NCBI RefSeq assembly: GCF_029433255.1
Contig: NZ_JAQTHU010000001.1
Span: 310,001-374,000, forward strand
Origin: Lactobacillus sp. ESL0791
GTDB lineage: Bacteria; Bacillota; Bacilli; Lactobacillales; Lactobacillaceae
Direction: 5' to 3'
Length of the DNA stretch: 64,000 nucleotides
In this document: one piece after another, positions 1-7,600 of the stretch
Layout of the letters: each line of letters starts with the position of its first letter
Position numbering within the stretch: position 1 is the stretch's first letter
Made by a program: the position numbers and the translations under genes
The notes under the pieces: model-generated
Database searches by the model: none
What the model saw: only the letters and a program-made list of their open reading frames with translations
Told to the model about the DNA's origin: nothing

Positions 1-243
1 GCGTGATGGTGTTGCGCGGATGAACTATTATAATAGAAAGTTAATATAAAAATTGCTTTATTATCAAGAATGAACGTAGAATCTAGCGAAAGTTAAATTA
101 TATAAAATATTTAGCTGCTCTGATATTGTTATATTAGATAATGGATAAATGTAAAGGTAAAAGTGATGTTAACCAGAACATATTATCTTTATATAAAAGT
201 TTTTTTGTTGTTCTTACTAAAGCCGTAGAAAATAAGTAATTTA
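1..243. other. Intergenic stretch, no gene seen
   Basis: AT-rich DNA with stops in all frames and no credible start with a ribosome site. I see no RNA gene. It may hold the 3' flank of a gene outside the window. Confidence 0.5.
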
Positions 244-283
244 AAATAGCCCTAGCAGAAGGAAAACTCTGTTAAGACTATTT
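244..283 (-). terminator. Terminator of the aldo/keto reductase gene
   Basis: A 16-base imperfect stem (arms at about 244-259 and 268-283, two mismatches and one wobble) lies just past the stop codon of the minus-strand reductase. Read on the minus strand it is followed by a T-rich run. Confidence 0.5.
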
Positions 284-298
284 GTTTTAGATCAATTT

Positions 299-1240
299 TT
301 ACGGTAAATCGTTTCCTGCAGCTAAATAGATGTCATACCATTCTTGGGCAGTCAATGCGATGTCTGCGCCTTTGGCACTATCAATAATATGTTCAGGATT
401 CATCGTGCCGATAATGACTTGGATTTTTGCAGGATGCCGTAAAATCCAAGCGGCGGCAATTGCATTCTTGGATGCACCTTTTTGGTAAGCCAGTTTTTGC
501 AGGGCGGCGTTAACTTCGGGGAATTTTGGATTGCCGATAAAATTGCCTTCAATTTGCCCATACTGGAAAGGTGACCAGGCCTGCACGGTCATCTTATGCA
601 GGCGCGAATAATCAAGAACGCCGCGATCGTGATCAATGCTGCGCTCATCGGTCATGTTGGTGTGAATGTTGAAATCAATCGGTCCTGTATGCATAACGCT
701 GAACTGGAGTTGGTTGATTAATAATTTTTGGCTCAGACCTTGTTGCAACAGTTCAACCTGCATGGGGTTGAAGTTGGACACGCCAAAGTGGCGCACTTTT
801 CCTGCTGCTTGTAACTCATCAAAAGCGGCAGCAATTTCAGCAGGATCCATCAAGGCATCCGGCCGGTGCAAAAGCAGGCTGTCAAGATAATCAATTCCCA
901 TGCGGCTCAGAATGTCGTCAACAGCATTAATAATATATTTTTGGGAAAAATCGTAGCGCGTGGTTTTATAATTTAAGTCGGGATTTTCGTAAATGCCGGT
1001 TTTAGATTGAATATAAAAATCGTCACGCGTCAGTAAAGATTTTTTGAAAGCCTGACCAAAAATTTCTTCAGATTTGCCATGACCATAAACATCGGCCGAA
1101 TCAATATAGTTAATGCCAACATCGTGCGCAGTTTCCAAAGTTTTGACCGCTTCGTTAACGGTTAAGGCGTTCATGCGCATGATACCCAAAGCGATGGCCG
1201 AACCTATAAAGTTAGTGTCACCAATTTTAATTTGTCTCAT
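299..1240 (-). CDS. Aldo/keto reductase, YdhF-like
   Basis: A cytosolic NAD(P)H-dependent oxidoreductase of the aldo/keto reductase superfamily, 313 residues, full length. The catalytic tetrad is visible: Asp47 and Tyr52 in DSADVYG, Lys80 in QSKTG and His125 in LLLHRPD. GVSNF, typical of the family, follows near residue 153. A GGGAGG ribosome site lies 8 bases before the ATG. It stands alone on this strand with a terminator behind it. The natural substrate cannot be read from sequence; the closest described type is the YdhF group of AKRs. Confidence 0.93.
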   Translation of the reverse strand: MRQIKIGDTNFIGSAIALGIMRMNALTVNEAVKTLETAHDVGINYIDSADVYGHGKSEEIFGQAFKKSLLTRDDFYIQSKTGIYENPDLNYKTTRYDFSQKYIINAVDDILSRMGIDYLDSLLLHRPDALMDPAEIAAAFDELQAAGKVRHFGVSNFNPMQVELLQQGLSQKLLINQLQFSVMHTGPIDFNIHTNMTDERSIDHDRGVLDYSRLHKMTVQAWSPFQYGQIEGNFIGNPKFPEVNAALQKLAYQKGASKNAIAAAWILRHPAKIQVIIGTMNPEHIIDSAKGADIALTAQEWYDIYLAAGNDLP

Positions 1241-1388
1241 TAGATTGCCTCCCTGTTTTTACTTCTAGTATAGGCTTATGATAATTTTTGTGTTGCGATA
1301 AGAGCTTTATATTTAAAATATCATAAATAATCTCATTAATCTGGTATAGTTAAATTAATATTTATGGAATAAAAGGGAGGAAAACTTA

Positions 1389-1660
1389 ATTGTAAAAGTA
1401 ATAAAAATTTTTTCAGTTATTTTGGAAATGCTTGGAACATTATTCGGATTATGGCTATTTTTTAATGAGATTGGCGGACTTAGGAATCCTGACTTTGAAT
1501 TACGGACCTATAGCATAATTTATGTTATTACTGGCTTGTTATTGATTGTTGGCTGCATTTTTCATGTTATAGAGAAATTCAACATGTTATTATTTCCCTG
1601 TTATTAGTAGTTGTCCTATTATTTTTAGATTTCTTAAATGGCGATTTTCTACATAAATAG
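1389..1660 (+). pseudogene. Small membrane protein gene, frameshifted
   Basis: A GGGAGG site at 1375-1380 is followed, 8 bases on, by ATT at 1389, which opens a frame reading IVKVIKIFSVILEMLG and continues in frame with a TTG at 1422. The frame holds two hydrophobic segments and stops at 1605-1607. In the frame two bases over, the DNA continues as LLLVVVLLFLDFLNGDFLHK up to a stop at 1658-1660, which looks like the lost third membrane segment. A one-base loss near 1591-1598 would explain it. So the ancestral product was probably a protein of about 90 residues with three membrane helices. The start codon also seems degraded (ATT instead of ATG). No family recognised. Confidence 0.55.
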
Positions 1661-1672
1661 TTTAATTTATGA

Positions 1673-1715
1673 AAAACTCCTAATTGCCTAATTTCATCTA
1701 GCATTTAGGAGTTTT
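1673..1715. terminator. Bidirectional terminator
   Basis: A perfect 11-bp stem (1673-1683 with 1705-1715) flanked by A-run and T-run. It separates the decayed plus-strand membrane gene from the converging toxin gene and can serve both. Confidence 0.75.
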
Positions 1716-1748
1716 GGTAAATATTGAAGAACTAATACTTTTGAGCAT

Positions 1749-2030
1749 TTATGATTTAAATAAATTAGAATGAGAACCTGTTCTGGTTAAAATTAGGACT
1801 AAAATTTCATCGTCTAATTTATAAATCAACAACCAGTCAGGTGCAATATGACATTCACGCGTGCCGGAATATTCGCCTGTTAATCTATGATCTTTAAATT
1901 GTTCCTTAAGTTGTTTGCCTTCTGCTAATTGCTCAATTACTTGATATAACTTTTCTATGTCTTGGTCTTGTTTGCGTGCAAGTTTGAAGTCTCTTTTAAA
2001 CTGCTTGGTAAATTTAACCTGATATTTCAT
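1749..2030 (-). CDS. yafQ: YafQ-family mRNA interferase toxin
   Basis: A 93-residue RelE-superfamily ribosome-dependent endoribonuclease. The YafQ signature is complete: DHRLTGEY (His48), RECHIAPDWLLIYK (His61, Asp65), and the C-terminal RTGSHSNLF with Arg83, His87 and Phe91, the positions used for catalysis in E. coli YafQ. It overlaps the upstream antitoxin gene by four bases (ATGA), the usual translational coupling of the pair. Expected to cleave mRNA on the ribosome when the antitoxin is degraded. It appears intact. Confidence 0.93.
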   Translation of the reverse strand: MKYQVKFTKQFKRDFKLARKQDQDIEKLYQVIEQLAEGKQLKEQFKDHRLTGEYSGTRECHIAPDWLLIYKLDDEILVLILTRTGSHSNLFKS

Positions 2031-2296
2031 TTTTCAAGTGCTTTGCGTAAATCTGTCATATTGTCATAACCAACTATATCTGCATCTTTTGCAATTTTTT
2101 CTGCATCCTTAATTGCTGTTACAGTTTCATAATTTGGTTTTAGTGTCAATTTGAACGGAAGTCCATTGTCTCTAATAGTTTGGCGTAAGAAAATATTGAT
2201 TGCTGTTGACATATTTAATCCTAATTCATTAAAAATATGTTCAGCTTGCTTTTTAACTTCTTTATCCGTGCGAATATTTAAATTTGCTGATGTCAT
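2027..2296 (-). CDS. dinJ: DinJ/RelB-family antitoxin
   Basis: An 89-residue ribbon-helix-helix antitoxin. The N-terminal strand reads LNIRTDKEVKKQAEHIFNEL, followed by LGLNMSTAINIFLRQTI, the standard RelB/DinJ dimerisation fold. The C-terminal half (residues 50-89) would wrap the YafQ toxin. Four-base overlap with yafQ. It should repress its own promoter at 2320-2348, where an inverted repeat sits over the -35 box. Confidence 0.93.
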   Translation of the reverse strand: MTSANLNIRTDKEVKKQAEHIFNELGLNMSTAINIFLRQTIRDNGLPFKLTLKPNYETVTAIKDAEKIAKDADIVGYDNMTDLRKALEK

Positions 2297-2319
2297 AATA
2301 TTGCCTTCCTTTTTGGTTA

Positions 2320-2351
2320 ATAATATGATTTTATGTTGTTAATGTCAACAT
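2320..2351 (-). promoter_or_regulatory. dinJ-yafQ promoter and likely operator
   Basis: On the minus strand TTGACA (2348-2343), a 17-base spacer, then TATTAT (2325-2320): a near-consensus sigma-A promoter. Six-base arms ATGTTG and CAACAT (2333-2338 and 2346-2351) overlap the -35 box and are a plausible binding site for the antitoxin. Confidence 0.75.
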
Positions 2352-2369
2352 TATGCAATGCAAATTACA

Positions 2370-3008
2370 TTACAATTGCTGCCATCCGTTATCTTCTGCA
2401 TAATCCCGTTTCTTCATTCTTGAAACATAAGAATTGCCGCCAACAAAATAGCGCAGCGGCTTGTTGGCCCACTCAGGATCATCTTGGTTAACACCGATGC
2501 GTTTATCTGTGATGATTTTTTTGGCTATTTTCTTATTTTTATCATCAAGATCGATTGTAAATGGGGAATCAACTAACAAGTGTTGATCCCAAATCTTGTT
2601 GTGAATGCCCAGAGCCTGCATCATTTTTGCTGGTCCGTTGGTTAATAAAACGCCGCTTTTACCGCCGCGATTATCAATCATTTGCTCGATGCCCCAAACG
2701 GGGTCAATTGCTCTGATTAAAATTCCCTGTGGTTCATTTTTTGCCTGGGTTGCAACGTCGAAAAAGAAATATTGTCGCTGGGCATAAATATAAATCGTAC
2801 CGCCCGCGCAGTACAAGCCTTCGTTTGCCGGACTGCGGCGGCCGCCATAAGAATGGGCCGCGCGGTCATTTTTACCTAAATAAGCTTCGGCTTCAACGAT
2901 GTAGCCGCCTAAGATCTCTTTGCCATCGTTAAAAGTGAGCGGCCTGCCAAGCAGGTCCCTTGTGATTTCTGCTGTTGAACGGTTAGTAAAATAAGTTGAA
3001 TAATTCAT
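2370..3008 (-). CDS. 3-methyladenine DNA glycosylase, AAG/MPG type
   Basis: A 212-residue base-excision-repair glycosylase of the AAG family (PF02245), which flips out alkylated purines. Visible signs: VEAEAYLG near residue 38 with the catalytic Glu, the HSYGGRRSPANEG segment, and NGPAKMMQALGI corresponding to the family GPgkL-xxALGI element. Full length for bacterial members. A different fold from the Tag glycosylase encoded at 33.2-33.8 kb, so the organism carries two separate alkylpurine glycosylases in this window, plus Ogt at 4.2 kb. Confidence 0.93.
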   Translation of the reverse strand: MNYSTYFTNRSTAEITRDLLGRPLTFNDGKEILGGYIVEAEAYLGKNDRAAHSYGGRRSPANEGLYCAGGTIYIYAQRQYFFFDVATQAKNEPQGILIRAIDPVWGIEQMIDNRGGKSGVLLTNGPAKMMQALGIHNKIWDQHLLVDSPFTIDLDDKNKKIAKKIITDKRIGVNQDDPEWANKPLRYFVGGNSYVSRMKKRDYAEDNGWQQL

Positions 3009-3049
3009 TTTGTCTTTCTCGTAGTAAACTTTAATTTGAGGTGAAAATT

Positions 3050-3409
3050 ATGCATGAAATTAAATTAGTCAGAATTTATGACCATGATCAACCGGTGGGT
3101 TACCGTATTTTAGTTGATCGTTTATGGCCGCGCGGCATTAGTAAGGTCAATGCTAAGTTGGACATGTGGGCAAAAGAGATTGGTCCAACTAAAGAGCTGC
3201 GCCAATGGTTCAATCATGAAGATGAAAAGTATCCAGAATTTAAAAAGCGCTACTTGGCTGAACTTGCTAACAATGATTTTACACCCGACTTCATCCAGTT
3301 GGTACAGGTCCAATTAAAAAAGCAGGATGTGTTGTTTTTGTTTGGTGCCAAAAACAAAGAACACAACCAGGCGGTTGTGCTTAAGGAATATACTGTAAGT
3401 CAGTTTTGA
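3050..3409 (+). CDS. DUF488 family protein, YeaO-like
   Basis: A 119-residue DUF488 protein. The family signature VDRLWPRGISK and the later FLFGAKNKEHNQAVVLKE are both present. A GTG at 3041 lies inside the GAGGTG ribosome site (3038-3043), so the ATG at 3050, six bases past it, is the real start. The function of DUF488 is not established. It stands alone and runs into the converging terC gene with no gap. Confidence 0.88.
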   Translation: MHEIKLVRIYDHDQPVGYRILVDRLWPRGISKVNAKLDMWAKEIGPTKELRQWFNHEDEKYPEFKKRYLAELANNDFTPDFIQLVQVQLKKQDVLFLFGAKNKEHNQAVVLKEYTVSQF

Positions 3410-4186
3410 TTAGTTACTGCTTTTGTGTTTTGCCCGCAAGAAATGAAAAATAATCGTGATCCCCAAAATGCTGAAAACAATTATGGCAAAAACTGTATTT
3501 GGCAGTTCGAAATTCAGCGGCGGCAGTGATAACAGCAGCTTGAGAGCGATAATCGCGATTAAGACATAGGCCATCGGCTGCAGTTCTGGAATAATATCCA
3601 TTAATTTAATAATAATTTCGGCAACGCCCCGCATACACAGAATGCCAATCATGCCGCCAATCAGCACAATAACAGGATTGTTGGAAACAGCTAGTGCGGC
3701 TAAAACAGAGTCAATGGAGAAGACAATATCCATTGCTTCAATTGAAATAACTGTCCGCCAGAAGAGAGAAAGCCAGTGCTTTTTCTTCTTTTTTTGCTCG
3801 TGCGCAATTTTTACTTGCGCGTTTTTTGCTTTAGCTGTCGCTTTTTGTGGGTGCCGCTCATCGTAAAAGAATTTCCAGGCCAAATAAAAAAGGTAGATGC
3901 TGCCGGCTAATTTGATTTCCCAAAAATTAATCAGATAGGTGCCAATACCAATCACGATAAAGCGGAAAAGATATGCGCCCCAAAGACCATAGAACAGCGA
4001 CTTTTCCTGCTGCTTTTTCGTGGGCAAAACTTTGGTTTGTGCAGCTAACACGACCGCATTGTCAACGGATAGCAAGCATTCCATCAGGATCAAAGTTAGG
4101 ATTACCATCCAGTCTTTGCCGCTGGTTAAGACGTGCAGCCAGTTGCTTCCACTGAAAAACGGGGCATACATTTTAATAATTGCCAT
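3410..4186 (-). CDS. TerC family integral membrane protein
   Basis: A 258-residue TerC/YceF-like membrane protein with about seven hydrophobic segments. Two acidic membrane motifs typical of the family are present: ECLLSVDNAVVLA near residue 36 and EAMDIVFSIDSVLAAL near residue 150. A highly basic cytoplasmic loop (EQKKKKKHW) lies between them. TerC proteins are linked to metal-ion efflux, including manganese at the secretory machinery in Bacillus; the substrate here is inferred only from the family. The ATG directly follows the ogt stop codon, so the two are translationally coupled in a sir2-ogt-terC operon. Confidence 0.9.
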   Translation of the reverse strand: MAIIKMYAPFFSGSNWLHVLTSGKDWMVILTLILMECLLSVDNAVVLAAQTKVLPTKKQQEKSLFYGLWGAYLFRFIVIGIGTYLINFWEIKLAGSIYLFYLAWKFFYDERHPQKATAKAKNAQVKIAHEQKKKKKHWLSLFWRTVISIEAMDIVFSIDSVLAALAVSNNPVIVLIGGMIGILCMRGVAEIIIKLMDIIPELQPMAYVLIAIIALKLLLSLPPLNFELPNTVFAIIVFSILGITIIFHFLRAKHKSSN

Positions 4187-4687
4187 CTACAAATAACTCT
4201 TTTCTAAATTGATTAGCTGTCTTTTTTCTTCCGGACCTAAGCGATAATTACCAATTTGACCGCTGGTAAGAATCACACGGTGGCAGGGAATAAAGAAGGG
4301 AACAGGATTGCGCGCGACAGCGTGGGCAACTGCGCGCACAGCCAGCGGCTTACCTACTGCTTGTGCCAAGCTACCATAACTTATTGTTTTACCATAAGGA
4401 ATTTTGGCAACATGTTCAAGCACCTGACGCTGCCAGGGCGTGCCGAACTTGCTGATATTAATTGGCACGGTGAATTTTTGCCGTTTACCAGAAAAATATT
4501 CGGTTAATTCTCTAATATAAGGTGCAAGCATTTGCGAATCGTGCAGTAACTTTTCTTCGTTAGGATAAAAATTGGCAATGTCATATTTAGGATCATTCTT
4601 TTTGCCAACATAGACTAATCCGGAAGTGTCGGCTGCCAAGCAATATGGTGTGCTGCCGATTTGTAAATAATCGTAATAAAAGGTCAT
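4187..4687 (-). CDS. ogt: Methylated-DNA--protein-cysteine methyltransferase
   Basis: A 166-residue suicide repair protein that moves the methyl group of O6-methylguanine to its own cysteine. The active site IPCHRVI (Cys135) is clear, preceded by the helix-turn-helix region KTISYGSLAQAVG and arginine-finger region AVRAVAHAVARNP. It starts 8 bases after the sirtuin stop codon and ends where terC begins, so it is the middle gene of an operon. Confidence 0.95.
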   Translation of the reverse strand: MTFYYDYLQIGSTPYCLAADTSGLVYVGKKNDPKYDIANFYPNEEKLLHDSQMLAPYIRELTEYFSGKRQKFTVPINISKFGTPWQRQVLEHVAKIPYGKTISYGSLAQAVGKPLAVRAVAHAVARNPVPFFIPCHRVILTSGQIGNYRLGPEEKRQLINLEKSYL

Positions 4688-4695
4688 TGCGGGTA

Positions 4696-5400
4696 TTAAA
4701 GCTTGGCGAAAACATCCAAGGCATCACCGATAATGGAATTGATGCCGGAAGCCGGAATTTCCGTTTTGTTGATAGCCCAGACCTTGGCCCCTGCCTGCTT
4801 GTAGGCCAGCAGTTGGGCAAAGGGATAAACTACGAAACTGGTGCCGGAAATAATGATTAGGTCGGAATTTTCCATGGCATTAACCGACCTGGACAAATTG
4901 TCGGGATTGATTGCTTCACCATAAAGGACAATTCCTGGACGAATGATGCCGCCGCAATCCTTGTGTTCATAGCCTTGAGCATATTCTTCGTAGGAAACCG
5001 CCTTTTGGCACTTGGTGCAATAAATATTGTAGAGGCTGCCGTGAAATTCGGTCATGTGCTGGTTACCTGCCTTATGGTCCAAGTTATCAACATTTTGGGT
5101 AATCAAGTCGCCTTTTTGGTTGCAGATTTGGGCAATTTTTTTGTGGATCAAATTGGGCTGGGCATCAGGAAAGTACATGTTTTTCATGACAAAATCATAG
5201 AAAAATTCTGGACGGTGGTAAAGGGTTTCGTCACTCAAAATTGTTTCCGGACTTTCGGACACACCGTCATAGATTCCGTTTTTGGAGCGGTAATCAGGGA
5301 TGCCGGAGTGGGTGGAAACGCCGGCACCGGTTAAAAAAGTAATGTGGTTAGCATCCTTAATATCAGTTTGTAATTGGGTAATTTGCTTAGAATCAATCAT
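4696..5400 (-). CDS. NAD-dependent protein deacylase, sirtuin
   Basis: A 234-residue SIR2-family enzyme. Seen: GAGVSTHSGIPDYRS (residues about 24-38, NAD binding), QNVDNLDHKAG and EFHGSLYNIYC with the catalytic His, and GTSFVV in the second half of the Rossmann fold. The zinc site has CTKC followed by HKDC rather than a second CxxC, so a His may replace the fourth Cys. The frame remains open upstream to 5676, but the ATG at 5400 is preceded by AAAGG and begins at the family start; the upstream part crosses the asnA terminator. First gene of the sir2-ogt-terC operon. Confidence 0.93.
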   Translation of the reverse strand: MIDSKQITQLQTDIKDANHITFLTGAGVSTHSGIPDYRSKNGIYDGVSESPETILSDETLYHRPEFFYDFVMKNMYFPDAQPNLIHKKIAQICNQKGDLITQNVDNLDHKAGNQHMTEFHGSLYNIYCTKCQKAVSYEEYAQGYEHKDCGGIIRPGIVLYGEAINPDNLSRSVNAMENSDLIIISGTSFVVYPFAQLLAYKQAGAKVWAINKTEIPASGINSIIGDALDVFAKL

Positions 5401-5483
5401 AATTTTCTGCCTTTCTAAAAAATAATTACTATCGTTAAGTTTACTACAAGAGTTTGCTTGAGGGCTAACTTCTTGTGCAATAG

Positions 5484-5513
5484 AAAAGCAACGCCTGCAC
5501 GACGTTGCCTTTT
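5484..5513 (-). terminator. asnA terminator
   Basis: Stem GCAACG / CGTTGC (5488-5493 with 5503-5508) with flanking A and T runs, immediately past the asnA stop codon. Confidence 0.8.
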
Positions 5514-5518
5514 GTTTC

Positions 5519-6532
5519 TTATAAAATTGGAATATGGTGTTCACTGCAGGCTTTAAGTGTGGCTTCTGGCCAGATGCTGGCCTGGACCTCACCAATGTGA
5601 GCCTTGCCGAGTAGAAGCATACACAAGCGTGATTGACCGATACCGCCGCCGATTGTGTATGGCAGTTCGCCAGCAAGCAGCATTTTGTGGAAAGGCAGCT
5701 TGGCCCGCTCTTCGCAGCCCGCCTTTTTCAGCTGGGTGCGAAGGCTTTCAGGACTAACGCGGATACCCATCGAAGAAATTTCGATTTTTTGTTCTAGCGG
5801 TTCGTACCAAAAAATGATGTCGCCGTTTAATTGCCAATCATCGTAATCGGGGGCCCGGCCATCGTGCGGCTTACCGCTGCGGCTTAACTTGTCGCCGATT
5901 TTCATTAAGAAGACGGCCTTCTTTTCTTTGGCAATCTTGTTTTCGCGTTCTTCGGGACTGATTTCCGGCCACCTGTCTTCCAATTCCTGAGTGGTGATAA
6001 AATGGATTTTATCAGGCAAGCGGTAAATTGAGCCCGGATAGCGTTTAGTACTCTCTTTTTCAATTTCTTTGATTGCGGCAAAAATTTTTTCGACAGTTGC
6101 CTTTAAGGTTTCTGTTGTTCGCTCCTCTTTTTTGATGATTTTTTCCCAATCCCATTGGTCAACATAAATTGAATGGAAATTATCTAAGTCTTCATCACGT
6201 CGAACGGCGTTCATGTTAGTGTAAAGGCCTTCGTGCATTCCAAAGCCGTATCTTTTCAGTGCCAACCGTTTCCACTTGGCAAGAGAATGGACAATTTCAA
6301 TCGTGTCCTCCTTAGGCAAAGCTTTCATGTCAAAGGCAACTGGGCGTTCAACACCGTTGAGATTATCGTTAATCCCCGTGCTTTTTTCGACGAACATGGG
6401 TGCAGACATTCTTTGCAGGTTAAGCTTGTCGGCCAATATTTGTTGAAAGTGTTCGCGGATAAAAACGATTGCGGCTTCGGTATCGCGAATGCTTAAAGTT
6501 GGGTGGTAGCTTTTAGGTAAAATTAGGGACAT
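5519..6532 (-). CDS. asnA: Aspartate--ammonia ligase
   Basis: A 337-residue ammonia-dependent asparagine synthetase of the class II tRNA-synthetase fold, making Asn from Asp, ATP and ammonia. Seen: [43 protein letters not shown], and [14 protein letters not shown] near the C-terminus. The open frame begins ten codons earlier, but the ATG at 6532 has GGAGG 8 bases before it and matches the family start. An Asn-type T-box leader precedes it, so expression should rise when tRNA-Asn is uncharged. The asnB-like gene at 42 kb probably does not duplicate this job (see there). Confidence 0.97.
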   Translation of the reverse strand: MSLILPKSYHPTLSIRDTEAAIVFIREHFQQILADKLNLQRMSAPMFVEKSTGINDNLNGVERPVAFDMKALPKEDTIEIVHSLAKWKRLALKRYGFGMHEGLYTNMNAVRRDEDLDNFHSIYVDQWDWEKIIKKEERTTETLKATVEKIFAAIKEIEKESTKRYPGSIYRLPDKIHFITTQELEDRWPEISPEERENKIAKEKKAVFLMKIGDKLSRSGKPHDGRAPDYDDWQLNGDIIFWYEPLEQKIEISSMGIRVSPESLRTQLKKAGCEERAKLPFHKMLLAGELPYTIGGGIGQSRLCMLLLGKAHIGEVQASIWPEATLKACSEHHIPIL

Positions 6533-6540
6533 TTTCTTTT

Positions 6541-6840
6541 CCTCCGTGAAATCGTGAGGCAAAGAAAAAGCCCTTTGCCCCTAAACTTAATCAAGGACGA
6601 AAGGCTTTTTCCGCGGTACCACCTAAATTGCCCAAAACTTGGGCCAACTCAATAAAGCACAAACATGCTTTACCAGCGAGGTAACGTACTGGCTACGTCT
6701 CTGCTTACTCTAATAATTTTATTTCAGCGAGCTGCTAAAAGTGTTTTTCAATAATTCAGGGTCTGCTAACTTCTCACTATCGTTAACTCACTTGAAAGAG
6801 GTAAATTATCTACTCTTCTTTTTCATTGCATTTAAATTTA
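6541..6840 (-). promoter_or_regulatory. T-box leader of asnA
   Basis: On the minus strand the T-box core GGTGGTACCGCGG is at 6623-6611, followed by a terminator hairpin (about 6610-6565, arms AAAAAGCC/GGCTTTTT) that competes with the antiterminator. A long structured stem I region lies upstream. A promoter TTGCAT-17-TTTAAT (6875-6870 and 6852-6847) places the RNA start near 6840. T-box RNAs bind the matching uncharged tRNA and read through; tRNA-Asn is inferred from the downstream gene. Confidence 0.93.
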
Positions 6841-6957
6841 ATAAATATTAAACAACTTTTTTAATCATAATGCAAGTAAAAACTAATTTAAAATCTTAAG
6901 CAAACGAAGAATTACAAGTCTGTTATAATAAAACAAGAATTATTTAGGAGAATACAC

Positions 6958-7443
6958 ATGACCGAAACGGCAATTTTTTATCTTATTATTGATGCTTTAT
7001 TGATTGCGTACGCCTGCTACAGTTGGTACTGGCAGGCAAATATCGAATTGCGGGGAACTTATCGCAGTTCGTCAATTATTTGGGCGCTGATTTTCATCTG
7101 GATTGGGTTTATGTGGAATTACCTGGAAAAGGGTGATCAGAGTCTTAACTTTTTCTTAGCGCTGTTTTTACTGACTAGCATTATCGATGGCTTCGCTGGT
7201 TTTGCACCTAAGCGGATTGTTGTTTCCGGCTATTTTAAGCGAACGATTCGCTATTCCGAAGTTGTCACTGTAACTTTGATCGCAATGCCCGGTGTGAAAA
7301 AAGAAAACGTAATTTGTCTGGTGACGACAAAGAAAAACCGGCAGTATTATATCCGCTTCTCTCAGGGCGTGAGCAAGATTGTTTCCGTCTTAAAGAAGTA
7401 TGTCAAACATGATATTCAGATTGAGATTCAGAACATCATGTAA
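6958..7443 (+). CDS. Small integral membrane protein, unknown
   Basis: 161 residues with three hydrophobic segments in the first 85 (about 6-24, 40-55, 63-82) and a soluble C-terminal half of about 75 residues ending in IQIEIQNIM. The layout resembles Lactobacillus DUF5673-like membrane proteins, but I cannot assign a family with confidence. AGGAG lies 7 bases before the ATG and TATAAT at 6924-6929. It is divergent from asnA and ends in a strong hairpin that is repeated after the next gene. Confidence 0.75.
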   Translation: MTETAIFYLIIDALLIAYACYSWYWQANIELRGTYRSSSIIWALIFIWIGFMWNYLEKGDQSLNFFLALFLLTSIIDGFAGFAPKRIVVSGYFKRTIRYSEVVTVTLIAMPGVKKENVICLVTTKKNRQYYIRFSQGVSKIVSVLKKYVKHDIQIEIQNIM

Positions 7444-7457
7444 GAATAATAGATGAC

Positions 7458-7491
7458 GAAAAAGCAAGCACTGTTGCAGGTGCTTGTTTTT
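7458..7491 (+). terminator. Terminator, first copy of a 29-bp repeat
   Basis: Hairpin CAAGCAC / GTGCTTG (7465-7471 with 7480-7486) and a T run. The 29 bases 7458-7486 are identical to 9706-9734 after the next gene. Confidence 0.85.
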
Positions 7492-7600
7492 AAAATACGC
7501 ATTAGCATTATTTGTAATCGTATAGATAGCAGTGTGGTTAGTCACAATTGTGCTACAATTAATAAAAATCGTATATTTAGTTTTCTATTAGGAGAAGATT

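Noticed and set aside
4963-5334. A 123-codon open frame on the plus strand
   Set aside because: It lies wholly inside the sirtuin gene on the other strand and has no ribosome site or family features.
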